Source: C-114 sp963719285 (GTDB lineage Bacteria > Chloroflexota > Limnocylindria > Limnocylindrales > CSP1-4). Taken from it: a stretch of 64,000 nucleotides of DNA. A model generated the notes under the pieces. That model saw only the letters and a list, made by a program, of their open reading frames with translations. It searched no databases and was not told the DNA's origin. Below, piece by piece: positions 52,360 to 61,662 of the stretch. The stretch covers positions 1,426,001 to 1,490,000 of the forward strand of contig CAVRBO010000001.1 of assembly GCA_963719285.1 (NCBI GenBank), written 5' to 3'. A program made the position numbers and the translations under genes. The number at the start of each line of letters is the position of its first letter. Position 1 is the stretch's first letter.

Positions 52360-53112
52360 TCAGGGGAGTGCCGCCACCCGGTGGCCGGCCGCCTCGAGCG
52401 CGGTTCGGACCGCACGCGCGATCCCGGCCGCGCCCGGCGTGTCGCCGTGGACACACAGCGTGGCGAATCGTCCTTCGGTCGCGAGGGCGACGGCCTGGGC
52501 GGCCGCGACCGCCGGATCCGTGTGGACGGCGCCGGGCAGTCGTCTCGAGCGGAGCGAGCCATCGGCCTCGTAGGCCCGATCGGCGAAGCCCTCCGCCGCC
52601 GTACGCAGACCGGCGGCCGTGCCCGCCGCGAGCAGCGCGGAATCGGGCGGCCCGACGAGGACGAGGTCGGGGGAGATCCGCCGGACGGCGCGGGCGATCG
52701 GCTCGGCGACGGCCGGATCCGCTGTCGCGCGGTTGTACAACGCGCCGTGGGCCTTCACGTGGCGGAGTCGGCCGCCGGCCGCCGCCACCATCCCGGCCAG
52801 TGCGGCGACCTGGTACAGCACGGCCGCCTCGAGCTCGTCGGCGGTCATGGCCAGGTCGCGCCGGCCGAAGCCCTCGCGGTCGGGATAGCCGGGATGGGCG
52901 CCGACCGCCGCGCCGGCGGCCAGGGCGAGGCGGATCGTCCGGTCGATAACGAGCGGGTCGCCCGCGTGGAACCCGCACGCGACGTTGACCGAGGAGACGA
53001 TCGGGATCAGGGCCTCGTCCGCACCCATCGGCCATGGCCCGAAGCCCTCGCCGACGTCGGCGTTGAGGTCGATCGGCGTGTGCTCGGTGGTCACGCGGCA
53101 GGTGGTCGCCAT
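52360..53112 (-). CDS. pxpA: 5-oxoprolinase subunit A (LamB/YcsF)
   Basis: The 250-residue protein has the LamB/YcsF signatures IDLNADVGEGFGPW, SSVNVACGFHAGDPLV, VGAHPGYPDREGFGRR, VKAHGALYN and CVHGDTPGA. First gene of pxpABC, the route for damaged glutamine/glutamate recycling. I choose ATG 53112, giving the family's usual length. GTG 53094 is possible and neither has a good Shine-Dalgarno sequence. Confidence 0.93.
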   Translation of the reverse strand: MATTCRVTTEHTPIDLNADVGEGFGPWPMGADEALIPIVSSVNVACGFHAGDPLVIDRTIRLALAAGAAVGAHPGYPDREGFGRRDLAMTADELEAAVLYQVAALAGMVAAAGGRLRHVKAHGALYNRATADPAVAEPIARAVRRISPDLVLVGPPDSALLAAGTAAGLRTAAEGFADRAYEADGSLRSRRLPGAVHTDPAVAAAQAVALATEGRFATLCVHGDTPGAAGIARAVRTALEAAGHRVAALP

Positions 53113-53334
53113 GGACGAGGCGCCGGCAGGCGCGAAGTCGACGGGCGCGCATGCGCGGGTCACCTCGACCGAGCCAGCCGTGAGGAGAACGCTCGTGACA
53201 CCTCGCAGTCGCGCGCGCTCCACGATGAAACCCGACGCCCCGCAGTCCGTCCGCCACCGGTCCCCGTCCCGTGCCACGGCCCTAGCCTACGCCGCACATC
53301 GTGTGAAGGCGACCTGTGCCCGTAAGCTGCCCGC

Positions 53335-54573
53335 GTGCGATCACCGATCCGCCCGTCCACGGCGCGGATGGGCGCCCTGCTCCTGGCGCCGCTCGCGGCC
53401 GTGGCGCTCGCCGTCGCGCTGACGCCCGGTCCCGTCTATGACGGGGTCACGGGCGACCTGCGTGGCTACTTCCAGGACAGCGGCCGGCTGCTCGCGGGCG
53501 CCATCCCGTATCGCGACTTCCCGCTGGAGTACCCGCTGTTCGCGCTCGTGCCGATGACCCTTCCACGCCTGGTATGGCCGCTCGGGCAGCCGTCGGACGG
53601 GGCACTCGTCCTGGGGTTCGCGGCCATGGAGGGGGTCCTCGCGATCCTCGTCGGATGGCTCATCGAACGCGCGTCGGTCGACTCGCTCCGGGCCGTGGCG
53701 ACGTGGGCTCTCGTCGTCCTCCTCGCCGCGGGGTCGATCGCCTGGCGTTACGACCTGTGGCCGGCCACGGCGGTGCTCCTCGCATTCGTCGTGACCGAGC
53801 GCGGCCGCCCGGGTCTGGCCGGCGCGGCCCTGGGGGTCGGTACGATGCTCAAGCTCTTCCCGATCGTCGTCCTGCCGATCCTGGCGGCCCGGGCGATCGC
53901 CCGGCGCGACCGGGCCGCCCTCACCCGGCTCACCGTCGGGGCGAGCGTCGTCGTGGGCCTCGCGATGGGCGTCACGTACCTGGCCGCGGGCGCGGATTCG
54001 TTGGGCTGGCTCACCTACGAGGCGGATCGCGGCCTCCAGCTCGAGAGCACCGGCTCGGGGATCCTGCTGCTCCTGCACGTCTTCGCCGGTCAGCCGTTCG
54101 AGATCTGGCGCGACTTCGGGACGCTCCAGGTGCTCGCGCCGGGCGCCGACGCGGTCGTGACAGCCACGCCGTACCTCGAGGCGGCGCTCGTCGCGGGCGT
54201 CGGCACCGTCGCCCTCGTCGGCTTCCGGCGCGACGTCGCCCGCCTCGGGCAGGTCCCGTCCGCCAGCCTCGCCACCGCGATCGTCGCGGTCATCGTCGCC
54301 CTCATCGTGGCGAGCAAGGTCTTCTCGGCCCAGTACATCGTCTGGTTCCTGCCGTTCGTCCCGTTCCTGCCCGGACGGCTCCGCTGGCTCGGGCTCGTCA
54401 TCGCGGGACTGTCGACGCTCATCTACCCGCTGGCGTACGAGCCGCTCTGGCACCTGGAGCCGTTCATGGCGGTGGTCTTGAACGTGCGCAACGCCATGCT
54501 CGTGGTCTTCCTGGTCGCGCTCTGCGGCCGCCTCCTGAGGCCGGCGCCGGCAGAGCCTAGACTGGCGCCATGA
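53335..54573 (+). CDS. GT87/DUF2029 polyprenyl-phosphate-dependent mannosyltransferase-like membrane protein
   Basis: The 412-residue protein has about ten hydrophobic helices, with the GT-C-type early loop DLRGYFQDSGRLLAGAIPYRDFPLEYPLFALVP and, later, SAQYIVWFLPFVPFLPG. This layout is that of GT87 enzymes that add mannose or arabinose from lipid-linked donors outside the membrane. The GTG start has TAAGCT six bases upstream and no Shine-Dalgarno sequence. It overlaps the truncated LLM copy (ATGA). Confidence 0.85.
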   Translation: MRSPIRPSTARMGALLLAPLAAVALAVALTPGPVYDGVTGDLRGYFQDSGRLLAGAIPYRDFPLEYPLFALVPMTLPRLVWPLGQPSDGALVLGFAAMEGVLAILVGWLIERASVDSLRAVATWALVVLLAAGSIAWRYDLWPATAVLLAFVVTERGRPGLAGAALGVGTMLKLFPIVVLPILAARAIARRDRAALTRLTVGASVVVGLAMGVTYLAAGADSLGWLTYEADRGLQLESTGSGILLLLHVFAGQPFEIWRDFGTLQVLAPGADAVVTATPYLEAALVAGVGTVALVGFRRDVARLGQVPSASLATAIVAVIVALIVASKVFSAQYIVWFLPFVPFLPGRLRWLGLVIAGLSTLIYPLAYEPLWHLEPFMAVVLNVRNAMLVVFLVALCGRLLRPAPAEPRLAP

Positions 54574-54683
54574 CCGCAACGAAGCTCGGCGCCGACTGCT
54601 GGAACCAGTACACCGACTGGCCGTCGCTGCTCGAGGCCGGGGTACGGGCCGACCGCCTCGGTTACGACTCCCTGTGGACGTGA
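54570..54683 (+). pseudogene. truncated 5' copy of the LLM oxidoreductase gene
   Basis: The 37-codon frame MTATKLGADCWNQYTDWPSL... is the N-terminus of the LLM gene at 55373, but a TGA follows LGYDSLWT. The 101 bases 54582-54682 match 55385-55485 with only three differences. Its ATG overlaps the GT87 stop, so this was probably the original start of the LLM gene before the YecM-like gene was inserted. Confidence 0.85.
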
Positions 54684-54735
54684 ATCCTGCGTCCATGTCG
54701 TCAGATCGGACCGGCGCCGCGACAGCCCAGGAGCG

Positions 54736-55344
54736 ATGATTCTGACGATGACGGACCCGATCGCGGACATCATCGGCGACTACCGAGCGTTCGCGGCTCA
54801 GCAGCGCGATCGTCTGCTGGCGCGCGGCATCGATATCTCACCGTTCGAGCTGAGCCACCTTGCCTTCCGCGTGCCGGAGTGGGACCAGTACGTCCACGTC
54901 CGCACCGTGCTCGAGCGCCACGCGAGCGCGAACTCCGAGAACGTCTGGAATGGCCGTCCGATCTCCCTGATCCTGACCGCCCCGCCACTCGAGGTCCTCG
55001 ACGGCACGATGGTCCCGATGATCGAGCTGATCCCGCCCGTCCACCAGCGGGTCTACAAGATGGGCCTCGAGCACCTTGGAGTCGTCGTCGGCGACACGTT
55101 CGACGCCTTCGTCGAGGCCCACAAGCCGGTCCTCACGGGACAGCAATTCCAGGGACCGAACAGCACGCCCGACCCCGTCTACATCCTGTTCGAGGACTTC
55201 ACGCACGTGAAGTTCTATCGACTGTCTCTGCGGGCATCCGTCGAGCTCGATGCCGGCCGGGTCTTCGACGGGTTCCACCACGTCCACGACTGGGTCCCCC
55301 AGCGCCTCGTGACGGCGACGGGCCCGAACCCTTTGCCGAGGTAG
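54736..55344 (+). CDS. VOC-superfamily YecM-like protein
   Basis: The 202-residue protein resembles YecM: an N-terminal helix (DYRAFAAQQRDRLLARGIDI), LSHLAFRVPEWDQYVHVRTVL, SENVWNGRPISLILT, MIELIPP, YKMGLEHLGVVVGDTFDAFV and TPDPVYILFEDFTHVKFYRLSL. The histidine and glutamates sit where VOC metal ligands are expected. It is flanked by direct repeats of the LLM 5' end, indicating insertion by recombination. ATG 54748 is an alternative start. Substrate unknown. Confidence 0.78.
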   Translation: MILTMTDPIADIIGDYRAFAAQQRDRLLARGIDISPFELSHLAFRVPEWDQYVHVRTVLERHASANSENVWNGRPISLILTAPPLEVLDGTMVPMIELIPPVHQRVYKMGLEHLGVVVGDTFDAFVEAHKPVLTGQQFQGPNSTPDPVYILFEDFTHVKFYRLSLRASVELDAGRVFDGFHHVHDWVPQRLVTATGPNPLPR

Positions 55345-55372
55345 GACCCTTTCTTCGCGTTCGGAGGTACTC

Positions 55373-56311
55373 GTGGCGGAAGTCAAGCTCGGCGCCAACT
55401 GCTGGAACCAGTACACCGACTGGCCGTCGCTGCTCGAGGCCGGCGTACGGGCCGACCGCCTCGGTTACCACTCCCTGTGGACGTGGGATCACCTCTATCC
55501 GATCGTGGGTTCGGCGAACGGGCCGATCATGGAGGGCTGGCTGACGATCACCGCCTGGGCGATGGCCACGCAGCGCGTGACCGTCGGGCTGATGGTCGGC
55601 GCCAACACGTTCCGCGAACCGCCGGTCGTGGCCAAGATGGCGACGACGCTCGATCACATCAGCGGCGGACGCGCCGTCCTCGGCATCGGGGCCGCCTGGT
55701 TCGAGACGGAGCACACGGCCTTCGGGCTGCCATTCGGCGACGGGCCGCCCGAGCGGCTGCGCTGGCTCGGCGAGGCGCTGCCCGTTATGCGCGGGATGCT
55801 CGCCGGGACCGAGCCGACGGCCGCCGGCGTGCGCTACCACGCCCGCAAGGTGCGGGACCTGCCGCCGCCGGTCCAGCGTCGGCTGCCGATCCTCGTGGGC
55901 GGCGGCGGGGAACGGGTCACGCTCAGGCTCGTCGCCCAGTACGCCGACGCGAACAACCTCGGCGGTGGCTTCGAGAACGTCAAGCGCAAGGACGCCATCC
56001 TCCGCGAGCACTGCGAGGCCGTGGGCCGCGACGAGCGCGAGATCGAGCGGACCGCCGGGATCGGCACGGTGGTCATCCGCGACTCGAGGGCCGAGGCGAA
56101 GAAGGTCCAGGCGGCGATCTTCGAGCGCAACGGCCGGGCGGACCTGTGGACCGACCAGCCGGTCGGGACGCCGGAGGACATCGTCGAGATGCTGGCACCG
56201 TACGCCTCGATCGGCTACCGGCACCTGGTCGCGGGCTTTCCATCGCCATACGACGAGGAGTCCATGACCCGGCTCATCGCCGAGGTCAAACCCAAGCTCG
56301 ACGATGGCTGA
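55373..56311 (+). CDS. LLM-class flavin/F420-dependent oxidoreductase
   Basis: The 312-residue luciferase-like barrel protein has KLGANCWNQYTDWPSLLEAGVRADRLGY, TWDHLYPIVG, RVTVGLMVGANTFREPPVVAKMATTLDHISGGRAVLGIGAAW and the C-terminal GTPEDIVEMLAPYASIGYRHLVAGFPSPYD. The FREPPVVAKM...GIGAAW pattern is typical of F420-dependent members, though FMN use cannot be excluded. The GTG start has GGAGGT five bases upstream. Confidence 0.9.
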   Translation: MAEVKLGANCWNQYTDWPSLLEAGVRADRLGYHSLWTWDHLYPIVGSANGPIMEGWLTITAWAMATQRVTVGLMVGANTFREPPVVAKMATTLDHISGGRAVLGIGAAWFETEHTAFGLPFGDGPPERLRWLGEALPVMRGMLAGTEPTAAGVRYHARKVRDLPPPVQRRLPILVGGGGERVTLRLVAQYADANNLGGGFENVKRKDAILREHCEAVGRDEREIERTAGIGTVVIRDSRAEAKKVQAAIFERNGRADLWTDQPVGTPEDIVEMLAPYASIGYRHLVAGFPSPYDEESMTRLIAEVKPKLDDG

Positions 56312-56735
56312 ATCGGCCGGCCCGCGCGGCGAGACCGCCGCGGTCTCGTGGGGGCCGGGCCGGCTCGACCTGTTCTGGGTCGACGTCGTCGGCGCCGTCT
56401 GGCATCGCGCGCTGGACCGCGGCACATGGTCGACGCCCGAATCGCTCGGCGGGATCGTCGATGGCGGGATCGCCGCCACGGCCTGGGCGGTCGACCGGAT
56501 GGAGCTCTTCGCCGTCTTCCCGGACGGTGCGCTGTGGGACCGCTACTGGGACGGTGCGTCTTGGCACGCCTGGGAGTCGCTCGGCGGCGAGCTCCGAGGG
56601 ACGCCCGCCGCCTCTTCCTGGGGCGCCGACCGGCTCGATGTCTTCGCCCCGGGCCGGGACGGGCGGACATGGCACCGCTGGTGGGACGGGCGGCGATGGG
56701 TGCCCTGGGAGACGCTGGACGCCGAACCCAGGTAG
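56304..56735 (+). CDS. DUF346/PLL-like beta-propeller repeat protein
   Basis: The 143-residue protein is made of three similar units of about 45 residues: (W..GRLDLFWVD..GAVWHRALDRGTW, MELFAVFPDGALWDRYWDGASWHAWESLGG, DRLDVFAPGRDGRTWHRWWDGRRWVPWE). This is the DUF346 or PLL-lectin repeat, but a full propeller needs more blades, so it may oligomerise. There is no signal peptide. Its start overlaps the LLM stop by eight bases. Confidence 0.78.
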   Translation: MAESAGPRGETAAVSWGPGRLDLFWVDVVGAVWHRALDRGTWSTPESLGGIVDGGIAATAWAVDRMELFAVFPDGALWDRYWDGASWHAWESLGGELRGTPAASSWGADRLDVFAPGRDGRTWHRWWDGRRWVPWETLDAEPR

Positions 56736-56811
56736 ACGGACGCCCCAGGTGCCTTGACGAGCGGCGAACGCGGGACACGGGACGGCATCAACGCCGGGAC
56801 CCGCGACGGCG

Positions 56812-57657
56812 TCAGACCGGCGCGACGGGCCGGCCCCTGGCGCGGAGTGAATCGACCAGCGCTCGGTGGTGCGCCGCGAAGGAGTCCCGTCGATCCGCCG
56901 GCACGTCGCCGACCCAGCGCCCGACGTGCGCTCGTTCCGGGGTCATGACCGTCTCGAAATAGGCCCACATCGCCGGGTCGTCCGCGAGGCCCATGAAGGC
57001 CAGGAGGCGAGCGTACTCGCGCTCACGGTGATGGACGGTCAGATCCTCGAGCTGGACGACGAGGACCCGGTCCGAAGGCAGGCCGTCGCAGGCGGCGAAC
57101 CCCCGTTCGAGATGGTCGGCCCACCAGTCGAGCGCCTCATCCGGGTCGTTGGGACCCCACACCAAGGGCGTGACCGAACAGGCGACATCTCGCCCGTCGC
57201 GGATGCTGTGGATCAACTTCGCGTCCGGGAAGAGGCGGAGGAGGCACTCGGCGGCCTCCACGTTCGGTGGCGTCATCTCGATCCAGCTCTTCGCGCCGGC
57301 CGACGCGGCCAACGGGTCGAGCAGCTCGTGGACGAACGCCTGTCCGGCCCGCCACGGGTCGGCTCGCAGGTCGCGCTCCAATACCCGCACCGCCCGCTCC
57401 ATCTGGGCTCGGTCCAGGAGCGAGTGGAGGCCGCGTGTTTCGCCGTTCGGCAGCTCGCGATAGAACCATGGCCCGAGGAGGCGGCGCTCGAACCGCTCGA
57501 ACGTCGTGCGGCCCGCCAGGAGGTCGCATAGTCCCTTCTGCTCGGCCACGAAGCGGACTTCGATCGGGATCACGTGGTAGGCCGGGTGGGCGCTCAGCAG
57601 CCGGGCGACGATGGTCGTGCCGCTCCGGCCCGTCCCGCCGACGAACAGCGGCCCCAT
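56812..57657 (-). CDS. sulfotransferase family protein
   Basis: The 281-residue protein has the 5'-PAPS phosphosulfate loop GGTGRSGTTIVARLL at the N-terminus and the 3'-phosphate region KLIHSIRDGRDVACSV, with DRVLVVQLEDLTVHHREREYARLLAFMGL near the C-terminus. It should transfer sulfate to a carbohydrate or lipid acceptor. The ATG at 57657 puts the loop at the usual distance from the N-terminus. The longer frame to 57780 is less likely. Confidence 0.88.
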   Translation of the reverse strand: MGPLFVGGTGRSGTTIVARLLSAHPAYHVIPIEVRFVAEQKGLCDLLAGRTTFERFERRLLGPWFYRELPNGETRGLHSLLDRAQMERAVRVLERDLRADPWRAGQAFVHELLDPLAASAGAKSWIEMTPPNVEAAECLLRLFPDAKLIHSIRDGRDVACSVTPLVWGPNDPDEALDWWADHLERGFAACDGLPSDRVLVVQLEDLTVHHREREYARLLAFMGLADDPAMWAYFETVMTPERAHVGRWVGDVPADRRDSFAAHHRALVDSLRARGRPVAPV

Positions 57658-58003
57658 CAGGCGACCACCCGAGTCCTGGATCCCGCCATTTGCGCAGCAC
57701 GACGCACGGCCACCTCCAACGGCGTCTTGCCTGCCGTCGGATCCACGGTCGTGGCGCCTTGGGGCAGGAACCTCCCCCAAGCTCGGTCAACGATACCCCG
57801 GATGGTGGCGCGACGACCGGTCGGACCGCGGCCTGCGGGCTCCCCGCCGGACCCAGGTAAGTCGCAGCTAATCGGCACCACGTAAGGTGCCATCGACGGC
57901 CACCGACTCCGGATGTGCCCCCGGCGCCGGTGGCCGTACAAGCCTCGACCGCGGTCGAGCCCCCGGCCTGCCCGCCCGTCTGACCCGCCGGTGGAGGCGA
58001 CCC
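57658..58003. other. gene-free divergent region before comEA
   Basis: No supported gene lies here between the sulfotransferase and comEA starts. An inverted repeat, GGCACC-N6-GGTGCC (57874-57891), is the only structure I can point to; it could be an operator for the competence genes. Confidence 0.4.
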
Positions 58004-58756
58004 TTGGATCCGCGCTCGACGCCCTGGCGCGTCTTCGATCTGCAGGATGGCGCGACCGACGACGCCACGAGCGACCGGGCGTCGAGCACGTCCTCCAGCG
58101 CGGACGGCTCGCCCGGCGGCTTGACCCTGTCCGTCGCCTGGACCGCGGCGGCGGTCGTGTTCGCGATCGCGGCGCTCGCGGTGGTCGGGTTCCTGCTCCT
58201 GTCCGCGCCGCGGTCGATCGTCGCGCTGCCCGACGCGGAGGCCGCGGCGACGGACGCGAGCGGGAGCGCCGGGGTCGGCTCCGGTCCCGTCGGTCCGGCC
58301 GGTCCTGTCGTCGAGGTGTCGGGCGCGGTCGTCCACCCTGGCGTCTACCGGCTGGCCGCGGGGGCGCGGGTCGCCGACGCGATCGCGGCCGCGGGTGGGT
58401 ACTCACCACGGGTGGACGCCGGCCGGGCGGATCGCGAGCTCGACCTTGCCCGCGTGGTCACCGACGGCGAGGAGATCCGGATCGCGTCCCGGGACGATCC
58501 CTCCCCGGGCCCGGCGGGTGTCGCCGACGGCGGGGGCGGTCCGGCCGGCGGTGGCTCCGGCGGCGGCCCGGTGGACCTCAATCGGGCCACGGCCACGGAG
58601 CTCGACGGACTGCCGGGCATCGGGCCGGTCACCGCGGCCAAGATCATCGCCTCGCGGCAGACCCAACCGTTCGGTTCGGTCGCGGACCTCCAGACCCGCA
58701 AGCTCGTGGGATCCGCAACGTTCGAGAAGCTCCGCGGGCTGGTCGTGGTCCACTGA
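58004..58756 (+). CDS. comEA: competence DNA-binding protein ComEA
   Basis: The 250-residue protein has a membrane helix (AWTAAAVVFAIAALAVVGFLLLS), an SLBB domain (VEVSGAVVHPGVYRLAAGARVADAIAAAGG), a Gly-rich linker and a C-terminal helix-hairpin-helix pair (VDLNRATATELDGLPGIGPVTAAKIIASR). It binds incoming DNA at the cell surface. I choose the TTG at 58004, which has GGAGG seven bases upstream. A GTG at 57887 would add 39 Arg/Pro-rich residues. The stop overlaps the comEC start (TGATG). Confidence 0.92.
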   Translation: MDPRSTPWRVFDLQDGATDDATSDRASSTSSSADGSPGGLTLSVAWTAAAVVFAIAALAVVGFLLLSAPRSIVALPDAEAAATDASGSAGVGSGPVGPAGPVVEVSGAVVHPGVYRLAAGARVADAIAAAGGYSPRVDAGRADRELDLARVVTDGEEIRIASRDDPSPGPAGVADGGGGPAGGGSGGGPVDLNRATATELDGLPGIGPVTAAKIIASRQTQPFGSVADLQTRKLVGSATFEKLRGLVVVH

Positions 58757-61662
58757 TGCCCCGGGCAGGGTGGGCCGCCGCCGGCGCGGTGGTCGTCGCG
58801 CTCGTGGCCCTCGCGGTCGAGGGGCTCGGTGGGCCGGGCGGCCCCATCGGAGGGCTTGCCGGGTTCGCCGTGGCGGCGATCGGAGCGATGGCCATCGGTC
58901 GTACGAACCGTCCCGGAGCACTCGCGCTGGTCGCCGCGGCCGCGCTCGTGGCCGCGCGCATCGCGATCGCCACGCAACCGGCACCGAGCCCCGTCGCGAG
59001 CCTCGTGGCGGGTGGCGCGAGCCCAACCTCGTGGGTCGGTTCCGTCGAGAGCGTCGGGTCCCCGCGCGATGGCCAGCAGGTCGCGACGCTCGAGCTGGAA
59101 CCTGCGCCCGAGGCCGAGTCCGGTCCGGCCCCGGACGGACCGGTCATCCGGGTGGCGGCGACGCTGCCTCGCTACCCCGCGATCCGGCCGGGCCTGACGG
59201 TGACGACCCGTGGCCGAGTGCAGGCACTGTCGGACGACGACTACGGCCGCTACCTGGCGAGCTCGGGGGTCGACGGGACGCTCCGGTCGGCCGACCTCGC
59301 GATCGTGGGCGACGCCGGAGGACCGGGCGGCACGGTCGAGGCGATCCGGCGAGCGGGCGACGACGCGCTGACCAGCGCCCTGCCGGAGCCACAGGCCGGA
59401 CTCGCGTCGGGGATCCTCATCGGCCTGCGCGACCGGGTGGACCGCGACCTCGCCCGCGCGTTCACGACCGCCGGCGTGAGTCACGTCGTCGCGATCTCCG
59501 GCTGGAACATCGCCATCGTCGGCGCGACCATCGCGGCCCTGCTCCGCCCCTGGCCGCGCCGGCGACGGGCGGTGGCCACGCTCCTGGCCATCGGCGGGTA
59601 CACGGTCCTCACCGGGGCGTCCTCGTCGGTGCTCCGCGCGGCCGTCATGGCGGCGGTCGTTCTGCTGGCCCGCGAGACCGGGCGGAGCGGGCGCGCCGCA
59701 GCCGCGCTAGGTTGGGCCATCGTGGGCCTGATCCTCGCCGCGCCGACCCTCGTGACCGATCCGGGCTTCGCCTTGTCGGCGGCGGCGACCGGCGGCCTCA
59801 TCGCATGGGCGACGCCGCTCACCCGCCGCATCGCGCGGTGGCGGAGCGGGACGCTGCCCGGCTGGCTCAGCGAGTCGCTCGGGGTCTCGCTGGCCGCCGA
59901 GTTCGCGACCCTGCCCATCGCGCTCGCCTGGTTCGGTCGCGTGCCGATCGTCGCCCCGGTCGTGAACCTCCTGGTCGTGCCGATCGTCGCCCCGGCGATG
60001 GCCGCGGGTGGCGTGGCGATGGTCGGCGGAGCCCTGACCGATGCCGGGGCACCGGCGCCGATCGCGATCCTCCTGGGGCTGCCGGCGTGGGTGGCGCTGT
60101 CGGCGATGGTCGTCATCGTCAGGGTTGCGGCGACCCTCCCATTCGCGAGCGCAACGCTGGCTCCCCCGCTCAACCTCCTCGCCGCCGGGATCGCGGGCGG
60201 CGCGGTCGCCTTCGTGGCCCTCCAACGCGCCGGGCGACTCCCCTCTCGTCGGAGGATCGGGGACGTCCGCCGTCGGGAGTCCGCGGGTGCGCCCGCCGTG
60301 CCGGCGACCGCGGTACCGGGTCTCTCGACGACGCGCCTGGAGGCACCGATCACCGCCCCGCGACCTTCCCGGCGCACGGTGCAGACGCTGGTCGGCACGC
60401 TCGTCGTGGTCGTCGTCGGCGTCGGGGCGGTGGCGCTCACTCGCCCGGATGGGCGCGTCCGGATCACCGTCCTCGACGTCGGCCAGGGCGACGCGATCCT
60501 CGTCGACGCCGACCACGGCGCACGCATGCTCGTCGATGGCGGGCCGGACCCGGATCGCCTCCTCGTCGCCCTCGACGCCCACGTCCCGGCATGGGACCGC
60601 CGGATCGACCTGCTGGTGCTCACCCACCCGCACGAGGATCACGTCGCGGGCATGGCCCTCCTGCTCGAGCGATACCGGGTCTCACGCGTGGTCGAGCCGG
60701 GCATGCGCGGCCCGGGCCCGGGCTACCGGGCGTGGGTCTCCGAGCTCTCGGCCGAGGGACGGAGTGCCGGCCGGCTCGCCACCGGCGACCGGTTCACCCT
60801 GGACGACGTCCGCCTCGACGTCCTGTGGCCCGATCGCGGGACGGTCCCGGCCGAACCCACCGACAGCGGGACGGCGATCAACAACGTCTCGATCGTGCTG
60901 CTCGGCACGTTCGGACGGGAGCGGTTCCTCCTGGCCGGCGACGTCGAGGAGGGCATCGACCCGACGCTGCTCTCCCGCGGGCTGCCCCGGGTCGACTTCC
61001 TCAAGGTCGCCCATCACGGGAGCCGGACGTCGTCGACCGATGCGTTCCTCGACGCGGTCCGGCCGCGGATCGCCGCTGTCTCGGCCGGCGCCGGCAATCC
61101 GTACGGGCATCCGGCCCCGGCGACGATCGAGCGCCTGCGAGCGCACAAGGCCGAGGTATTCCGGACCGACCTGGACGGGACGGTGGCCGTCACGCTCGAC
61201 GGGAACTCGGCCGTAGCCCAGGCCGAAGGCGGTCGAGGCCGGGCGGACTCCGCGGGCGGACCCACGGCCATCTCGACCTCCGCGCTCGCCGGGGCATTCC
61301 GATGCGGCATCCCGGTGCCGGTCGGCGGCCCGTCGAGCGTCGCCGTCGCGCGACCCGCCGTGACGCGCCCGCGACCGAGGATCTTCGCGCCGGCGATGCC
61401 GCCACCGAGCCTGGACGGGACCCACATCCGGGCTCCGGCGCGCCCGACGACCGCGCCGGACGCCGGCCTGTACCATCGGCTCGATGACGGTCCCCGGGCG
61501 GGTCGACGCCGCCGCCCTGCTCCTGTCCCTCGAACCGGCGCCCTGGGCGCTGCGCCATGCCCGCGCGGTGGGCGAAGTCGCCGGCTGGCTGGCGGCACGA
61601 GCGGCCGCCCTCGGCACGCCCGTCGACCGGCGGCTCGTGGAGGCCGCGGCCCTGCTCCATGA
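58756..61662 (+). CDS. comEC: competence channel protein ComEC/Rec2
   Basis: The 968-residue protein combines N-terminal membrane helices, the Competence domain (ALSEPQ-type region with AFTTAGVSHVVAISGWNIAIVG) and a C-terminal metallo-beta-lactamase domain with THPHEDH (HPHEDH at 624-629), KVAHHGSRTSS and AGNPYGHPAP. It forms the DNA uptake channel and probably degrades the non-transported strand. The last roughly 140 residues are Pro/Arg/Ala-rich and overlap the next gene by 179 bases, which looks like run-on translation rather than a domain. Confidence 0.93.
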   Translation: MPRAGWAAAGAVVVALVALAVEGLGGPGGPIGGLAGFAVAAIGAMAIGRTNRPGALALVAAAALVAARIAIATQPAPSPVASLVAGGASPTSWVGSVESVGSPRDGQQVATLELEPAPEAESGPAPDGPVIRVAATLPRYPAIRPGLTVTTRGRVQALSDDDYGRYLASSGVDGTLRSADLAIVGDAGGPGGTVEAIRRAGDDALTSALPEPQAGLASGILIGLRDRVDRDLARAFTTAGVSHVVAISGWNIAIVGATIAALLRPWPRRRRAVATLLAIGGYTVLTGASSSVLRAAVMAAVVLLARETGRSGRAAAALGWAIVGLILAAPTLVTDPGFALSAAATGGLIAWATPLTRRIARWRSGTLPGWLSESLGVSLAAEFATLPIALAWFGRVPIVAPVVNLLVVPIVAPAMAAGGVAMVGGALTDAGAPAPIAILLGLPAWVALSAMVVIVRVAATLPFASATLAPPLNLLAAGIAGGAVAFVALQRAGRLPSRRRIGDVRRRESAGAPAVPATAVPGLSTTRLEAPITAPRPSRRTVQTLVGTLVVVVVGVGAVALTRPDGRVRITVLDVGQGDAILVDADHGARMLVDGGPDPDRLLVALDAHVPAWDRRIDLLVLTHPHEDHVAGMALLLERYRVSRVVEPGMRGPGPGYRAWVSELSAEGRSAGRLATGDRFTLDDVRLDVLWPDRGTVPAEPTDSGTAINNVSIVLLGTFGRERFLLAGDVEEGIDPTLLSRGLPRVDFLKVAHHGSRTSSTDAFLDAVRPRIAAVSAGAGNPYGHPAPATIERLRAHKAEVFRTDLDGTVAVTLDGNSAVAQAEGGRGRADSAGGPTAISTSALAGAFRCGIPVPVGGPSSVAVARPAVTRPRPRIFAPAMPPPSLDGTHIRAPARPTTAPDAGLYHRLDDGPRAGRRRRPAPVPRTGALGAAPCPRGGRSRRLAGGTSGRPRHARRPAARGGRGPAP

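Noticed and set aside
57887..58003. Longer ComEA start at GTG 57887
   Set aside because: The extra 39 residues are Arg/Pro-rich and the GTG lies inside an inverted repeat. The TTG at 58004 has a good Shine-Dalgarno sequence.
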